Below are positions 51,431 to 62,100 of a DNA stretch of 64,000 nt, one piece after another. The stretch is from Tolypothrix bouteillei VB521301. GTDB lineage: Bacteria; Cyanobacteriota; Cyanobacteriia; Cyanobacteriales; Nostocaceae. The stretch covers positions 124,001-188,000 of the forward strand of contig NZ_JHEG04000001.1 of assembly GCF_000760695.4 (NCBI RefSeq), given 5' to 3'. The notes under the pieces were generated by a model. It ran no database searches, was not told the DNA's origin, and saw nothing but the letters and a program-made list of their open reading frames with translations. How positions within the stretch are numbered: the stretch's first letter is position 1; each line of letters starts with the position of its first letter. A program made the translations under genes and the position numbers.

Positions 51431-52570
51431 ATGACCAAAACGAAAAGTAGTCGCAAGAGATTAAGTCCTGGGTTGCAAAAATCTGATGACTTAGTCTCTT
51501 CTCATCTGAAAGGCGATGAAGTGAAGAAAGATACAGAACAATCTGTTGGACAGTCAACAGAGCAATTGTCTTTAGACGAGTTGCAAATTATCCATGCAAC
51601 ATCAGGGCGTGTTCGAGTCCGTGCTATTGACGGGGGCAATAACTCAAAACTTGACACTATCTGCCAAAGTTTACATCGGCGAGATGGTATCAAGGAAGTT
51701 TATGTCAATGAGCGAACGGGCAGTTTGGTCATTAACTTTGATGAGCAGAGGCTGTCTTTGTCCCAAGTAATGGAGTTGCTCCAGTCATTTGGTGTAGAGC
51801 AGCCGTCTCACCATGAAAGCAAGACAGACCCTTTTGCTGCTTGGAAATCTCTAGATTTCTGGAAAGAACAGGGAATTTCGTTTATTCCCTTGTTTGCCGG
51901 ATTAGCGGTCACCAGAAGGTTGGGGATCGTGGGTTTTGCTGCATTTCCTGTATACTTCATTACAGCAAATGCAACCCGTCGTGTCATAAGCTATGTAGAA
52001 TCACAATTTTCAGCAGCAGAAAAAAGCCCATCTTCAAAAGATGGAGATAATACTGCAGTAAAACTCAATAAACTCGACCAATCGTTGTTATCAGAAGTGG
52101 AGCAAACATCTACAAACAGAGCAGCCCAGTCTGCAAAAATTACTTACAATGTCGTTCATGCCATTCCGGGACGCATCAGGTTTAATGTACCCCGCGTTGC
52201 TCGCGATCGCGCCTATGCTAAGCGACTTGAGAGATTGCTGAAGACAGACTCTTACGTGACGACTGTGCGAGTGAGTTGCGATGCGGCTTCGGTTGCTATT
52301 GGCTACGGAAATAGTCAAATACCAGTTTCTTACTGGGCGAATTTGATGCAGTTGGCTGATGAGACAATCCCGCAAACAGCTCCTGTAAAGACTCCAATTG
52401 AGCAACAACTTCCAGAACCACAGCAGCAGTCTACCCAATCGACACTATCCATAAGGACAAACGAGGAAGGAGTTTTGGAAGTCGTCGGTCTGTGGTCTGA
52501 TTATAAAACTCCAGCTCTATCTGCAGCGCTATCCTTCATGGCTAACTTTCCATTAGATATGGTTTCATAA
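51431..52570 (+). CDS. double HMA2-domain protein (379 aa)
   Basis: Two HMA2-like ferredoxin-fold domains: about 50-125 (IIHATSGRVRVRAI...GIKEVYVNERTGSLVINFD) and about 235-310 (VVHAIPGRIRFNVPRV...VTTVRVSCDAASVAIGYG). Between them is a hydrophobic stretch (about 145-180). Neither domain has the CxxC of classical metal-binding HMA domains, so they probably act in protein contacts. First gene of a metal-transport cluster: HMA2 x2, P-type ATPase, DUF5132, HMA2. Possible metallochaperone adaptor or membrane platform for the ATPase. Confidence 0.8.
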   Translation: MTKTKSSRKRLSPGLQKSDDLVSSHLKGDEVKKDTEQSVGQSTEQLSLDELQIIHATSGRVRVRAIDGGNNSKLDTICQSLHRRDGIKEVYVNERTGSLVINFDEQRLSLSQVMELLQSFGVEQPSHHESKTDPFAAWKSLDFWKEQGISFIPLFAGLAVTRRLGIVGFAAFPVYFITANATRRVISYVESQFSAAEKSPSSKDGDNTAVKLNKLDQSLLSEVEQTSTNRAAQSAKITYNVVHAIPGRIRFNVPRVARDRAYAKRLERLLKTDSYVTTVRVSCDAASVAIGYGNSQIPVSYWANLMQLADETIPQTAPVKTPIEQQLPEPQQQSTQSTLSIRTNEEGVLEVVGLWSDYKTPALSAALSFMANFPLDMVS

Positions 52571-52789
52571 GAGTTTTGGAACGAATCATATTAAAGTGTT
52601 TGGTTAGTTAGAACTGTGGCTAGCAGGAACCAATTCTTAGAGCCTGGAAAAGAAGCGAAAATTTTGCAAAAATTCTATACTGACGGTACCGGAAGGGGAA
52701 GAAATATCTTCCTCCTATGAGTGTCCCGTTGAGTAGGCTCTAGAAAATCAAAAAGTTGAACGTCTTTATTTTTTTATGCGAGCGAAGAA

Positions 52790-55054
52790 ATGGCAGAACT
52801 TAGTGTGCAAATACCAACCTCCAGATTTCATCTTGCTGAAGTAGCGCTACCTGAAAGAAATGGGAAAGCTGCTTTAAAAGAGAAAAATGGACACGCACCA
52901 ACTCAGATTTCCAAAGTCCAGCACAATGTGGTGCATGCAGTTCCGGGACGGTTGAGGTTGCGAGTACCTCGCCTCCGTTATGATAAGGATTACGCACAGC
53001 GCCTCCAATCCTTGTTAGAAGCTGACGCCCTGTTTTCAAGTGTACGTATTAAGCCTACAGCGTCTTCACTAGCAGTAACTTATAAAATTGGTAAAGCCAC
53101 GGAAGGCAAAATCCGATCGCATCTAAGTTATTTGCTTCAAGCAGCGAGTGACGTTATTGTTCTCAAGCCTTCCACTTTAAAAAAAGCTGCTGAAAGCGAG
53201 ACAGAAAAACCTTGGCCTGGGATGCAACTCTCAGCTTTGACAACAGTTTTAGCCGTGCTAGCAGGACCTTTTGGGCTACCGATTCCACCCCTGATGATAG
53301 CAGCGACTATAGCAGTTACGACATTGCCTGTAGTCCAACGAGCTTGGGAAGGAATTACGGTAGAAAAGAAATTCAATATTGACTTTCTGGATTTTATGGC
53401 GATCGCCATCACAACGCTTCAAGGTCAATTTCTGACACCTGCACTCATGCTGGGGTTGATTGAAATTGGCGAGAATATACGCGATCGCACGGCTCGCTCG
53501 TCTGCCCAACAAACCTTAGATCTGTTAAGTTCCCTCGGACAGTTCGCCTGGATAGAACGTGATGGAGAGAAAGTCCAAATCCCCATCCAAGACGTGCAAA
53601 AAGGGGATACGGTAATCGTTTATCCCGGCGAACAAGTACCTGTTGATGGTACCATCGTGCGTGGAAAAGCATTACTAGACGAGCAAAAACTGACTGGAGA
53701 ATCCATGCCAGTCTTAAAGAAGAAAGGACAAACCGTCTATGCTTCAACCCTAGTGAGGGAGGGACGAGTTTATATCCTGACAGAGCGGGTCGGTAACGAC
53801 ACTTGTGCTGGACAGAGCATTCAATTAATGCAACAAGCACCCGTTCACGATACCCGAATGGAAAACTACGCTGCAAAAATTGCCCAGAAAGCTGTATTGC
53901 CAACTTTACTACTGGGTGGGATTGTGTTTGCCACAACTCGCAACCCAGCAAGAGCCGCCAGCGTCTTAACCCTTGACTTTGCAACTGGAATCAGGGTATC
54001 GGTACCAACCACTGTTTTAGCAGCATTAACTTATGCAGCACGACGGGGCGTTCTCATTCGCAGCGGAAGGGCATTGGAAAAACTTGCAGAGATAGATACT
54101 GTTGTTTTTGATAAGACAGGCACTTTGACCAGAGGTGAAGCTACTGTCGTTCATGTAGAAAGTCTCAACCCAAATACTTCACCAACACGAGTACTGCAAC
54201 TAGCAGCTGCAGCCGAACAACGTCTGACCCATCCAGTAGCAGAAGCGATCGTGCGCTATGCAGAAGAACAGAAAATCGAAATTCCTGCCCGTGGCAAGTG
54301 GGACTATCAACTTGGTTTGGGTGTACGGGCAGAGATTGATGGAGAAACCGTTTATGTTGGTAGCGAGCGCCTTCTAGAACAAGTTGGCATTGCAATGGAA
54401 CAGCTTGACGGCAACGAAAAGAAAGCAACCTCAACAATTTATGTAGCAAGCAACGGTCAACTGCAAGGTATAATAAAATATAGTGACGTACTCCGTTCAG
54501 AAAGTCGGGAAGTTATTGCAAAACTGTTAACAGTCGAAGGTGTGGAGGTCCACATGCTAACTGGAGATAACAGGCAGACCGCTAGCGTTGTTGCTGCTGA
54601 ACTTGGTATTGCCCCAACCCATACCCATGCAGAAGCTTTTCCCGAGCAGAAAGCAACAGTTGTCCGCGAACTACACGAACAAGGGAAAACAGTTGCGTTT
54701 GTTGGCGATGGTATCAATGATTCGCCCGCTTTAGCATACGCTGATGTTTCTGTTTCTTTTGCCAATGGCTCTGACATTGCCCGTGAAACAGCAGATGTAG
54801 TACTGATGCAGAATGACCTGCACGGTTTGCTAGAGGGAATTGAGATTGCTCGTAAAGCCAAGCAGCTCATTCAGCAAAATACAGCTATGATTGCTGTTCC
54901 CAATTTAGCCGCCTTAGTCGTGGCAGTTTTATTTGGTCTTAACCCCCTAGCAGCAACGATGGTGAACAACGGTTCGACAGTTGTTGCAGGAGTTAACGGT
55001 TTGCGTCCAATTTTGAGAAGTCGCGACCGCAAAACTCTCCCCGCAGCTAGATGA
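52790..55054 (+). CDS. P1B-like P-type ATPase with N-terminal HMA2 domain (754 aa)
   Basis: An HMA2 domain (about 40-125: VVHAVPGRLRLRVPRL) precedes a P-type ATPase with TGES actuator loop, DKTGTLT with phosphorylated Asp441, the P1B-specific His-Pro of the nucleotide domain (RLTHPVAEAIVRYAEE), MLTGDN and VGDGINDSPALA. The sixth helix, which in most heavy-metal pumps holds a CPC, SPC or TPC motif, reads DFATGIRVSVPTT, with the proline kept but no cysteine. The metal is therefore uncertain; CtpC-type pumps for Mn or Zn of mycobacteria are the closest idea. The helix between HMA2 and actuator is short. Confidence 0.9.
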   Translation: MAELSVQIPTSRFHLAEVALPERNGKAALKEKNGHAPTQISKVQHNVVHAVPGRLRLRVPRLRYDKDYAQRLQSLLEADALFSSVRIKPTASSLAVTYKIGKATEGKIRSHLSYLLQAASDVIVLKPSTLKKAAESETEKPWPGMQLSALTTVLAVLAGPFGLPIPPLMIAATIAVTTLPVVQRAWEGITVEKKFNIDFLDFMAIAITTLQGQFLTPALMLGLIEIGENIRDRTARSSAQQTLDLLSSLGQFAWIERDGEKVQIPIQDVQKGDTVIVYPGEQVPVDGTIVRGKALLDEQKLTGESMPVLKKKGQTVYASTLVREGRVYILTERVGNDTCAGQSIQLMQQAPVHDTRMENYAAKIAQKAVLPTLLLGGIVFATTRNPARAASVLTLDFATGIRVSVPTTVLAALTYAARRGVLIRSGRALEKLAEIDTVVFDKTGTLTRGEATVVHVESLNPNTSPTRVLQLAAAAEQRLTHPVAEAIVRYAEEQKIEIPARGKWDYQLGLGVRAEIDGETVYVGSERLLEQVGIAMEQLDGNEKKATSTIYVASNGQLQGIIKYSDVLRSESREVIAKLLTVEGVEVHMLTGDNRQTASVVAAELGIAPTHTHAEAFPEQKATVVRELHEQGKTVAFVGDGINDSPALAYADVSVSFANGSDIARETADVVLMQNDLHGLLEGIEIARKAKQLIQQNTAMIAVPNLAALVVAVLFGLNPLAATMVNNGSTVVAGVNGLRPILRSRDRKTLPAAR

Positions 55055-55113
55055 GATGGTTGTGGTAACAAGAGTACCTTAGTGTGTTTTACTAATTCCT
55101 GGAGGAAATAATC

Positions 55114-55419
55114 ATGGCACCAAAAATTACTGATTTTGTTGAAGACGCAGGCGCACCCGGAATCATCGCCGGTATTGGTGCAGTCCTTCTTGCACCTGTC
55201 GTTATTCCTGTCGTTGCTGGAATTGGTAAGCCAATAGCCAAGTCTATTATTAAGAGTGGACTTGTTCTTTTTGAAAAAAGCAAAGGCGCTGTTGCAGAAC
55301 TCGGCGAAAGCTGGGAAGACATGGTTGCTGAAGCAAGAGCAGAACTAGCTGAAGGCAGACAATTGCCAGCAGTTGATGTTGCAGGAACATCAGTTGATAA
55401 TTCTGATAACGGTTTGTAA
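55114..55419 (+). CDS. DUF5132 small membrane protein (101 aa)
   Basis: A hydrophobic, Gly/Ala/Pro-rich N-terminal segment (18-45: IIAGIGAVLLAPVVIPVVAGIG) is followed by an amphipathic helix (LFEKSKGAVAELGESWEDMVAEARAEL) and a short polar tail. The layout is the one known for PacL (DUF1490) proteins that act as membrane platforms for metal P-type ATPases in mycobacteria. It sits 59 bp after the ATPase with GGAGG 10 bp before its ATG. Inference: an ATPase partner. It lacks a His/Asp-rich metal-binding tail. Confidence 0.78.
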   Translation: MAPKITDFVEDAGAPGIIAGIGAVLLAPVVIPVVAGIGKPIAKSIIKSGLVLFEKSKGAVAELGESWEDMVAEARAELAEGRQLPAVDVAGTSVDNSDNGL

Positions 55420-55532
55420 GTACCCCATCCCCAACTCTACTCGGTTGAGGGAGAAGGAAACCAGAGCGCTGACCTTTATACCCTCATTCCCATCTCGCCA
55501 TCGCCACTTGGGAATGTTTTCACCCTTACCCC

Positions 55533-55585
55533 CTCGTTCCCAGGCTCCGCCTGGGAATGTCTTAGTCAAGGCTCCGCCTCCCCCA
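55533..55585. repeat. CTCGTTCCC dispersed repeat, copy 4
   Basis: CTCGTTCCCAGGCTCCGCCT then GGGAATGTC and CAAGGCTCCGCCTCCCCC. The best-conserved short copy; it lies between the DUF5132 and HMA2 genes. Confidence 0.75.
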
Positions 55586-55676
55586 ATTTTTTGCCTGTTA
55601 ATTTGCTTGTTAAAAAGCCCTCCATGTATTGGGAAAAAAGAAATTGAATAACAACGGTTACACTCATCTAACTGAA

Positions 55677-56231
55677 ATGCCAAAAATAATCCAAGAAGAA
55701 TGTAGGAAAAAATCTACATCTCAACCCATATATACAAAAGTTGTCAGTTCTACTCCAGGGCGATTGCGTTTGAGAGTAGCCTCTCGCTACCGTCAATCGG
55801 GAGATATAGAGCGCATTGCAAACGCCTTACAAGCTCAACCAAATATTAATCAAGTCAGAACTAATATTCAAAATGGCAGTATCGTTATACAGCACGATAC
55901 ACAAGATGACAGCTTTGAAAATGTTCTCGCAACTTTAAAAGATTTAGGCATTATATTTGGTGATATAGCAGTAGGAAAATCTGAGGCTGCAGCAGGGGTA
56001 TCTGATGCTGTGGTGGACTTGAATAAGCGGGTGAGAAAAGCAACAAATAACTCTGTTGATTTGCGATTCCTTTTTCCTTTAGGTTTGGGCATTCTTTCCA
56101 TTCGGAAATTACTTGTGAGCGGGCTACAGTTCGAGATTATTCCCTGGTATGTATTGGCATGGTACGCCTTTGATAGCTTTATTAAACTCCACGGGATGAC
56201 CCAGCACTCAACAAACGAGTCAGAAAATTAA
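55677..56231 (+). CDS. HMA2-domain membrane protein (184 aa)
   Basis: An HMA2 domain (about 20-95: KVVSSTPGRLRLRVASRYR... INQVRTNIQNGSIVIQHD) without CxxC, followed by a C-terminal hydrophobic hairpin (about 125-165: LRFLFPLGLGILSIRKLLV and FEIIPWYVLAWYAFDSFI). The start is uncertain: the ATG at 55677 gives 184 residues, an upstream TTG at 55629 would give 200; neither has a good ribosome site, and the upstream bases abut a repeat. Last member of the metal cluster. Confidence 0.72.
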   Translation: MPKIIQEECRKKSTSQPIYTKVVSSTPGRLRLRVASRYRQSGDIERIANALQAQPNINQVRTNIQNGSIVIQHDTQDDSFENVLATLKDLGIIFGDIAVGKSEAAAGVSDAVVDLNKRVRKATNNSVDLRFLFPLGLGILSIRKLLVSGLQFEIIPWYVLAWYAFDSFIKLHGMTQHSTNESEN

Positions 56232-56258
56232 GATAATTTTCCTGAGAAGTAGACAAAA

Positions 56259-56289
56259 ATGGCTAATGGCTAATGGCTAATGGCTAACT
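56259..56289. repeat. ATGGCTA heptamer tandem repeat
   Basis: Four tandem ATGGCTA units. The last one overlaps the stop codon of the ABC permease gene (56284-56286). Confidence 0.7.
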
Positions 56290-57087
56290 ACCAGTGGAAC
56301 AATAGTATCGTTCTCCTAATTTCCATAGCTTCAAAGAAACGATCAGAAAAAGAATACCTGCTAGTGGCGAGACGTAACAAAACCATAAAGGTATTAAAAA
56401 AGCACGTTCTTTTTCCAGCACTGCTACCAAAGGAAAATAGCTGACACAACCAAAGGGTATCAAGAAAGTAAAGAATCGCTGAAACCACTTGCCATAAATT
56501 GAAAGAGGATACTGAGCAGTTTCCACTCCTCCATAAGTGAGGATATTCATAATTTCAAGAGACTCAATAGTCCAAAAGGTAAGCGTTGCTTGTATGATAA
56601 CAATGCCAACAAAGAGTGCAACACTGCCAATAAATGAAGAGCCTAAAAGCCACAATGTTTTCACAGTAAAAGGAATATGGAGAGTTGAAAGCGACCACCC
56701 CATGACTACCAATCCTTGAGAAAATCGTCCTATTCGTTTCAAGGTAAATTCCATTCCTAAAAGTTGAAGTACGGTTGTGCGCGGACGCAGAAGCAAACGG
56801 TCGAAGTCACCGTTTTTAATGATTTTTGTGAAGGAATCAAATCCCCGTCCGAGAGCATCAGCACAGGCAAAAGAAATATTAATCGTGCCATAAAATAAAG
56901 CAATTTCGGCAAGAGTCCACGTACCAATACTGTTAAAACGAGTAAAAAGCGCCCATATTCCCAAAAATTCAATAACAGTTCCTAAAAATTGCCCTAAGAC
57001 TTGAAGCCAGAAGGAAACTTTATACTGCATTTGCGACTTAAAAGATACAGAGATATATCGAAGGTAAAGTAAAAAATTATTCACCAT
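56284..57087 (-). CDS. ABC-2 type permease (DUF990-like), subunit B
   Basis: 267 residues with six hydrophobic helices and the DUF990/ABC-2 features RLLLRPRTTVLQLLG and a Gly/Pro-rich helix IPFGCVSYFPLVAVL near the C-terminus. It forms the channel of an ABC exporter together with the 272-residue permease encoded upstream. Its ATG follows the upstream TGA directly with no spacer (57087/57088), a sign of coupled translation. Substrate unknown; polysaccharide, lipid or peptide exporters use this layout. Confidence 0.88.
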   Translation of the reverse strand: MVNNFLLYLRYISVSFKSQMQYKVSFWLQVLGQFLGTVIEFLGIWALFTRFNSIGTWTLAEIALFYGTINISFACADALGRGFDSFTKIIKNGDFDRLLLRPRTTVLQLLGMEFTLKRIGRFSQGLVVMGWSLSTLHIPFTVKTLWLLGSSFIGSVALFVGIVIIQATLTFWTIESLEIMNILTYGGVETAQYPLSIYGKWFQRFFTFLIPFGCVSYFPLVAVLEKERAFLIPLWFCYVSPLAGILFLIVSLKLWKLGERYYCSTGS

Positions 57088-57906
57088 TCACCCACCTTGA
57101 ATAACAAGCTTTTTTACACCATAGTTCACTAAAAAACGTCCAAAGATAATAATAACAACTATCCAAAAAAATTGATGAAGCAATACATTAAACAATTCGT
57201 TTGGTGGGAGATTACCAGTAAAAAGACGAAAAGGTTTATCTAGAAGCCCTGAGAAGGGAAGGAAATTTAAAAACGGTTTGAGCCATTCAGGGAAAAGTGG
57301 CAGGGGAATAATCATTCCAGAAAAAATAGAAATCAGAGTGGGAAGTACACTATTGATTCCCTCACCAGAAATTGTCCACATCATTGAAACAGTTAGAAGC
57401 ATTGTTATTGCAGATGAAAGCAGAATTGCACCAATAAAGGAGAGAAAAAAAGCAACTCCTGCAGCAAAGGAGGATGGCAAAAAAAGCGATCGCTCCGAAA
57501 ACCCTAAAATGGGAAAAAGCAATATTGTGATACTAAGAAGTGGAATACCACGAAGTATCAGGGGTGCTGTACGAAGTGCTAAAGCGCGAGCCAACCAATA
57601 GTTATAAAGGTCAGTGGGTCGAAGAAGATCGTACCCCACCCCACCAGAACGGATGAGTTCTTGAATTTCTCTATCACCTCCCCAAGGGACGATCGCTATC
57701 AAAAACGCTTGTCCGAGCCACACGTATCCTGTAGCCTCGCGGAGAGTCATAGGTTGAGCGGAGATTGCATGAGTGAAAAATGCCTCAAGAACCATAACTT
57801 TTACAAAACCCCAAAAAAGTTGAGTTCCAACCCCTGCTAAAGCAGCAGTACGATACTGCAACAGAAGCGCAAATCTTGCAACAAACAATGACCAATATGC
57901 TTTCAT
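57088..57906 (-). CDS. ABC-2 type permease (DUF990-like), subunit A
   Basis: 272 residues, six membrane segments. ELIRSGGVGYDLLRPTDLYNYWLAR is the cytosolic coupling loop that recalls the RPTD/RPRT element of its partner, and IFSGMIIPLPLFPEWLKPFLNFLPF is the typical ABC-2 late loop. Middle gene of the three-gene exporter operon; 106 bp separate it from the ATPase gene. Confidence 0.88.
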   Translation of the reverse strand: MKAYWSLFVARFALLLQYRTAALAGVGTQLFWGFVKVMVLEAFFTHAISAQPMTLREATGYVWLGQAFLIAIVPWGGDREIQELIRSGGVGYDLLRPTDLYNYWLARALALRTAPLILRGIPLLSITILLFPILGFSERSLFLPSSFAAGVAFFLSFIGAILLSSAITMLLTVSMMWTISGEGINSVLPTLISIFSGMIIPLPLFPEWLKPFLNFLPFSGLLDKPFRLFTGNLPPNELFNVLLHQFFWIVVIIIFGRFLVNYGVKKLVIQGG

Positions 57907-58012
57907 ATATGTTTTTCTTTGGTAATCTTAACGTTTCGTCGCTTTTAAGATACAGTAGATAAGTATAGATATGACTGAGTGCAGCCACTTCAGGTAGAAT
58001 CGGGTCAGTAAA

Positions 58013-59014
58013 CTATCCATTTGATGTCAAAATTCCTTCAGAGTTTGCGTACAGTTCGGCAATTATCTCCTCAATAGGTGGATTTTCAACGAAAAGATCC
58101 TCTACTTCGTATTTTGATGTAACCTGGGCAATTAGGGACGCAGCAGAAAGCTTTGCGGGATCGAAGGCAAGAGTTACGGTACGTCCTTCCTTGGAAATGA
58201 TACTGACCCCTTCTTCCTCAAAGCAAAAATCATCCTTTATCAAGTCAATTCTTAAGTACCGACGTGAGGAAACTTGAGAACGCAACTTTGCGAGAGAACC
58301 GTCACAAAGAATCTCACCACCACCAATAATAATGACGCGATCGCACAACGCCTCAATATCATCCATATCATGAGTTGTCAGGATGGTAGTGACTTGATGG
58401 GTTTTGTTCAGCGTTTTGACAAATTTTCGTACTGCAAGCTTTGAAACTGCATCCAACCCTATAGTAGGTTCATCAAGAAAAAGAATCTCAGGTCTGTGAA
58501 GCATTGCAGCTGCAAAGTCACAGCGCATTCTTTGACCGAGGCTTAACTGTCTTACAGGAGTGGAGAGAAAGCTAGAAAGGTCGAGCAAATCGATCATTTC
58601 TGCTCGTGTCTTGAGATACTCTGAATGGGGAATGCAATAGATATCTCGAAGCAAGTCAAAAGACTCAATCGCAGGTAAATCCCACCACAGTTGCGTTCGC
58701 TGACCAAATACAACACCAATACGACCAACGTGCTCTATTCTATCTGTCCAGGGAGTTCGTCCGTTAATTATGCATTTTCCACCAGAGGGTACTAAAATAC
58801 CACTTAAAATCTTAATGGTCGTTGATTTACCTGCTCCATTTGGACCTATATATCCTACAAGTTCTCCCTTCTCTAAGGAAAACGAAACTCCTTTCAATGC
58901 ATGGACTTCTTTGGTTTTTCGCTGCACGAGCCCTCGTATTGAACCGAGAATACCAGAGGAGCGTTCGGAAATAAAGAAAGTCTTCTTGAGGTCTTCAACA
59001 AGAATGTGAGACAT
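58013..59014 (-). CDS. ABC exporter ATP-binding protein
   Basis: 333 residues. Walker A GPNGAGKSTT (about 55-64), the Q-loop region VVFGQRTQLWWDLP, signature RQLSLGQRMRCD, Walker B ILFLDEPTIGLD and the switch His in LTTHDMDD are all present. An extended N-terminus (KKTFFISERSSGILGSIRGLVQRKTKEVHALKG) and a C-terminal domain like DUF4162 fit ATPases of ABC-2 exporters, where QRTQLWWDLP is characteristic. It energises the two permeases encoded downstream; as first gene it should carry the operon promoter in 59015-59183. Confidence 0.92.
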   Translation of the reverse strand: MSHILVEDLKKTFFISERSSGILGSIRGLVQRKTKEVHALKGVSFSLEKGELVGYIGPNGAGKSTTIKILSGILVPSGGKCIINGRTPWTDRIEHVGRIGVVFGQRTQLWWDLPAIESFDLLRDIYCIPHSEYLKTRAEMIDLLDLSSFLSTPVRQLSLGQRMRCDFAAAMLHRPEILFLDEPTIGLDAVSKLAVRKFVKTLNKTHQVTTILTTHDMDDIEALCDRVIIIGGGEILCDGSLAKLRSQVSSRRYLRIDLIKDDFCFEEEGVSIISKEGRTVTLAFDPAKLSAASLIAQVTSKYEVEDLFVENPPIEEIIAELYANSEGILTSNG

Positions 59015-59183
59015 AATATGACTGGTTTGCGATCGTTTGAAAGAGTGTTATACCATATTGGATTTTAGATTAGCTAAACTTGACCGAGCTAAAGTTTAGT
59101 AACAGCGATCGCAGGGATAAGTTATTGCTGGCTCAGAGGATGTAGAGCTATTTTTTTCAAATAGAATTGCTCTCAAGCAAGTG

Positions 59184-62100
59184 TTAAGTTCGTCCAGCTA
59201 AACTTGCAACGACTGTGACTAACTCCGCAGGTTCAACGGGTTTGGGCAAATGTATTTGAAAACCTTCTTGTAAAGCTCGCAATCTGTCCTCTGTTCGAGC
59301 GTAAGCTGTTAATGCAGCCGCCGGAATTTTTGCACCTTGTTCGGAAAGCGGAATTTTGCCAGTCCGTTCGAGCGATCGCACTTCACGAATCAGGGTATAA
59401 CCATCTTCATTTGGCATACCTATATCGCTTACCAAAACATCCGGTCTCCATTGTGCAATCACTTCTAACGCTTCCCGTACACATCCCACTGCTTTGACTT
59501 CAGCTTGACACTGTTGCAACACGATACTTAAAAAATCACGGGTGTCCGTTTCGTCATCTACAACAAGTACCCGAATACCCAGGAGGGAGGGTGTGGCGGT
59601 AAAAGTTCCCCTTGTCTCCCTATCTGCTTGTCCCCTTATCTCCCTGTCTTCCTCATCTTTCTTACCCAAAAGGGGTAGCTTGACTGTAAAAGTAGTACCT
59701 TGTCCTTTACCGGGACTTTCTACACTCACGATCCCACCATGTAGTTCTACTAAATGACTGACAATTGCTAATCCCAAACCCAATCCGCCAAAAGATCTTG
59801 TTGTAGAACTATCAGCTTGACGAAAACGGTCAAAGACGTATGGAAGAAAATCAGGACAAATACCAATACCCGTATCGCTAACCTGAATTTGGACATAGGA
59901 CAATGGGAATTGGGAATTTAAGTCGCGCAACGATTCCTTATGCTTTACAACTGACAAGCGAACTTCAACATGACCCCCCTGAGATGTAAATTTTATGGCA
60001 TTGGATAGTAAATTCCATATAATTTGTTGCAATCGTTCGCTATCACCAATGACTGTAAATTGGGAACTGAGGGCTGGGGACAGAGAAGTGAGTGATGGGT
60101 TACGAATGTCATTGTAGGAAGCCCCCTTCATATTTAAGCAACTAGCTTGGTTGCGAAATTTCTGCGTATTTTCTTCCCGATCGCCAGTCTCCTGTCCTGT
60201 CTCCCCTAAAACATAAAACTTTAAATCGATCTCTTTTGTCTCAGCTGCTAAACGAACTGTTTCCAGTGCAGTTTCAATAATAGACACTAGGTTGCAAGGA
60301 CGAACATTAAGGCGTAATTTGCCTCTAATCATCCGCGAAATATCTAACAAATCTTCTATCAGTTGTGTTTGCGCTTTGGCATTGCGCTCAATAGTCTCTA
60401 ATGCTTTTGATACTTTGGTTTCATCAAGTTGGCGTCGAGAACGCAACAACTGCGTCCAACCAAGAATTGCATTGAGGGGCGATCGCAATTCGTGAGATAG
60501 AATTGCCAAAAATTCATCTTTCATGCGATTTGCTTCTTTGAGTTGCTCTGTTTGCTGTTGCAAAGAAGCTATGAGCTTTGCACGTTCCATTGCAATAGCA
60601 ATTTGATCGCAAACTGCTTGCATCATCCCCATTTCATTTTGGGTAAATTTCACCCGAGTAAGACTGCCAAAAGCAAGAGTTCCTAAAAGCTGTCCCTGAG
60701 CTATGAGAGGATAACTGTAATATGCCGTAATTCCAATAGAGCGGAGAAATTCTGTTTTTGTGTCAGTTAATTGCTGTACGTTTTCTAAGGCTATTGGTTG
60801 GCGTTGTTGCGATACCGTTCCACTCACTCCTTGACCAAATTCCAGCCACTCAATTTCTTTGACTTGTTCTTCAGAAACCCCTGTATAAGATGCTAGCTGT
60901 AAAATCTGTTTATCCTCATAAACTAAATAATTAAAATACGTATCCAAGCGAATTTGTTGTGCAAGTTTTTTAAACAAACTATCAATAAGTGCTACAGGTT
61001 GTTGGCTTGAGAGTAAATCGCTGGCTGTACCAAACAATAGCTGAAGTCTCTTGTAACCCAGCGACAGTGCTTTTTCCACCTGTTTTAAGTTAGTAATTTC
61101 TTGAAACACCAAAACACAGGTTGCAGGATAACCGTGCATAGCTGGTAAAGTATCGGCAAATATCAGTAGCGAGCGAATCCCTACTGGTGTATGCCAATCC
61201 AATTCAAATCCTTCAATACGTTCGCCGCGAGCCACTCTCACCCCAGGTGCTTCCTCTAGTGGAATGGGATTTCCCGCAGCATCAGTGGCATAATAGTATG
61301 TTTTGTAATCTTCCTGCGATTCTGCTTTGGGAAATTTGCCTCCAGCCACTTTATCAGCCGCAACGTTTGCAAAAGTCACTTTTGCAGTTCCCGGTTCTAT
61401 CAACAGCATTGGCATTGGCATAAGATTGAGCAAATCTTCCAGCCATTTTTGTTGGTTGCGGAGCGTTTCTTCTACCTGTTTGCGTTCTGTAATATCATTT
61501 GTAAAAGCCAGAATTTGTTCGATGTTTCCCTTTTTATCTAATAGCGGTAAATATTTTATTTCTGTCGTAAATTCTCCGTAATCAGGTAAGTTCATTACGA
61601 CTTCTATTTTTTGTAACGTTTTTGTTTCCTGCGCTTGAATCAAAGTGGAAAGGTAAGGTTTTGTCACGTCTGGTGGAAAGAGTTCCTCGTCTGTTCTACC
61701 AATTATTTCTTCTTTTGGCTTCTTAATACGCTGTAATGCTGCGGCATTAACAAACTCTAATTGCCGTTTACCATTGTAGATAGCAAAAACATCTGGGATA
61801 TTATCTAGTGCTAATCGAAACCGTTCTTCACTTTGCCGTAATGCTTGCTCTACCTGCTTGCGAACGCTTAAATCTAGAATAAATGCAACGGATTCTTCTC
61901 GATTTTCTCCAACTAAGGTATAACCAACCAAAACTGGTATGCGGCTCCCATCTGTACGAATATATTCTTTTTCGTAAGGTGTACAAGCTCCTTTGGAGAT
62001 CGCTTCAGAAATCCGTTCTGCATCTAAAGGTAAATATTCTGGCGGAGTAATATCAGTCCATTTAATTTTGTCTGCTTGTAAATCTTCTCTTGTATAGCCA

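Noticed and set aside
51431..52570. Classical copper-binding HMA metallochaperone
   Set aside because: Neither ferredoxin-like domain contains a CxxC pair, so direct thiol metal binding is not supported.
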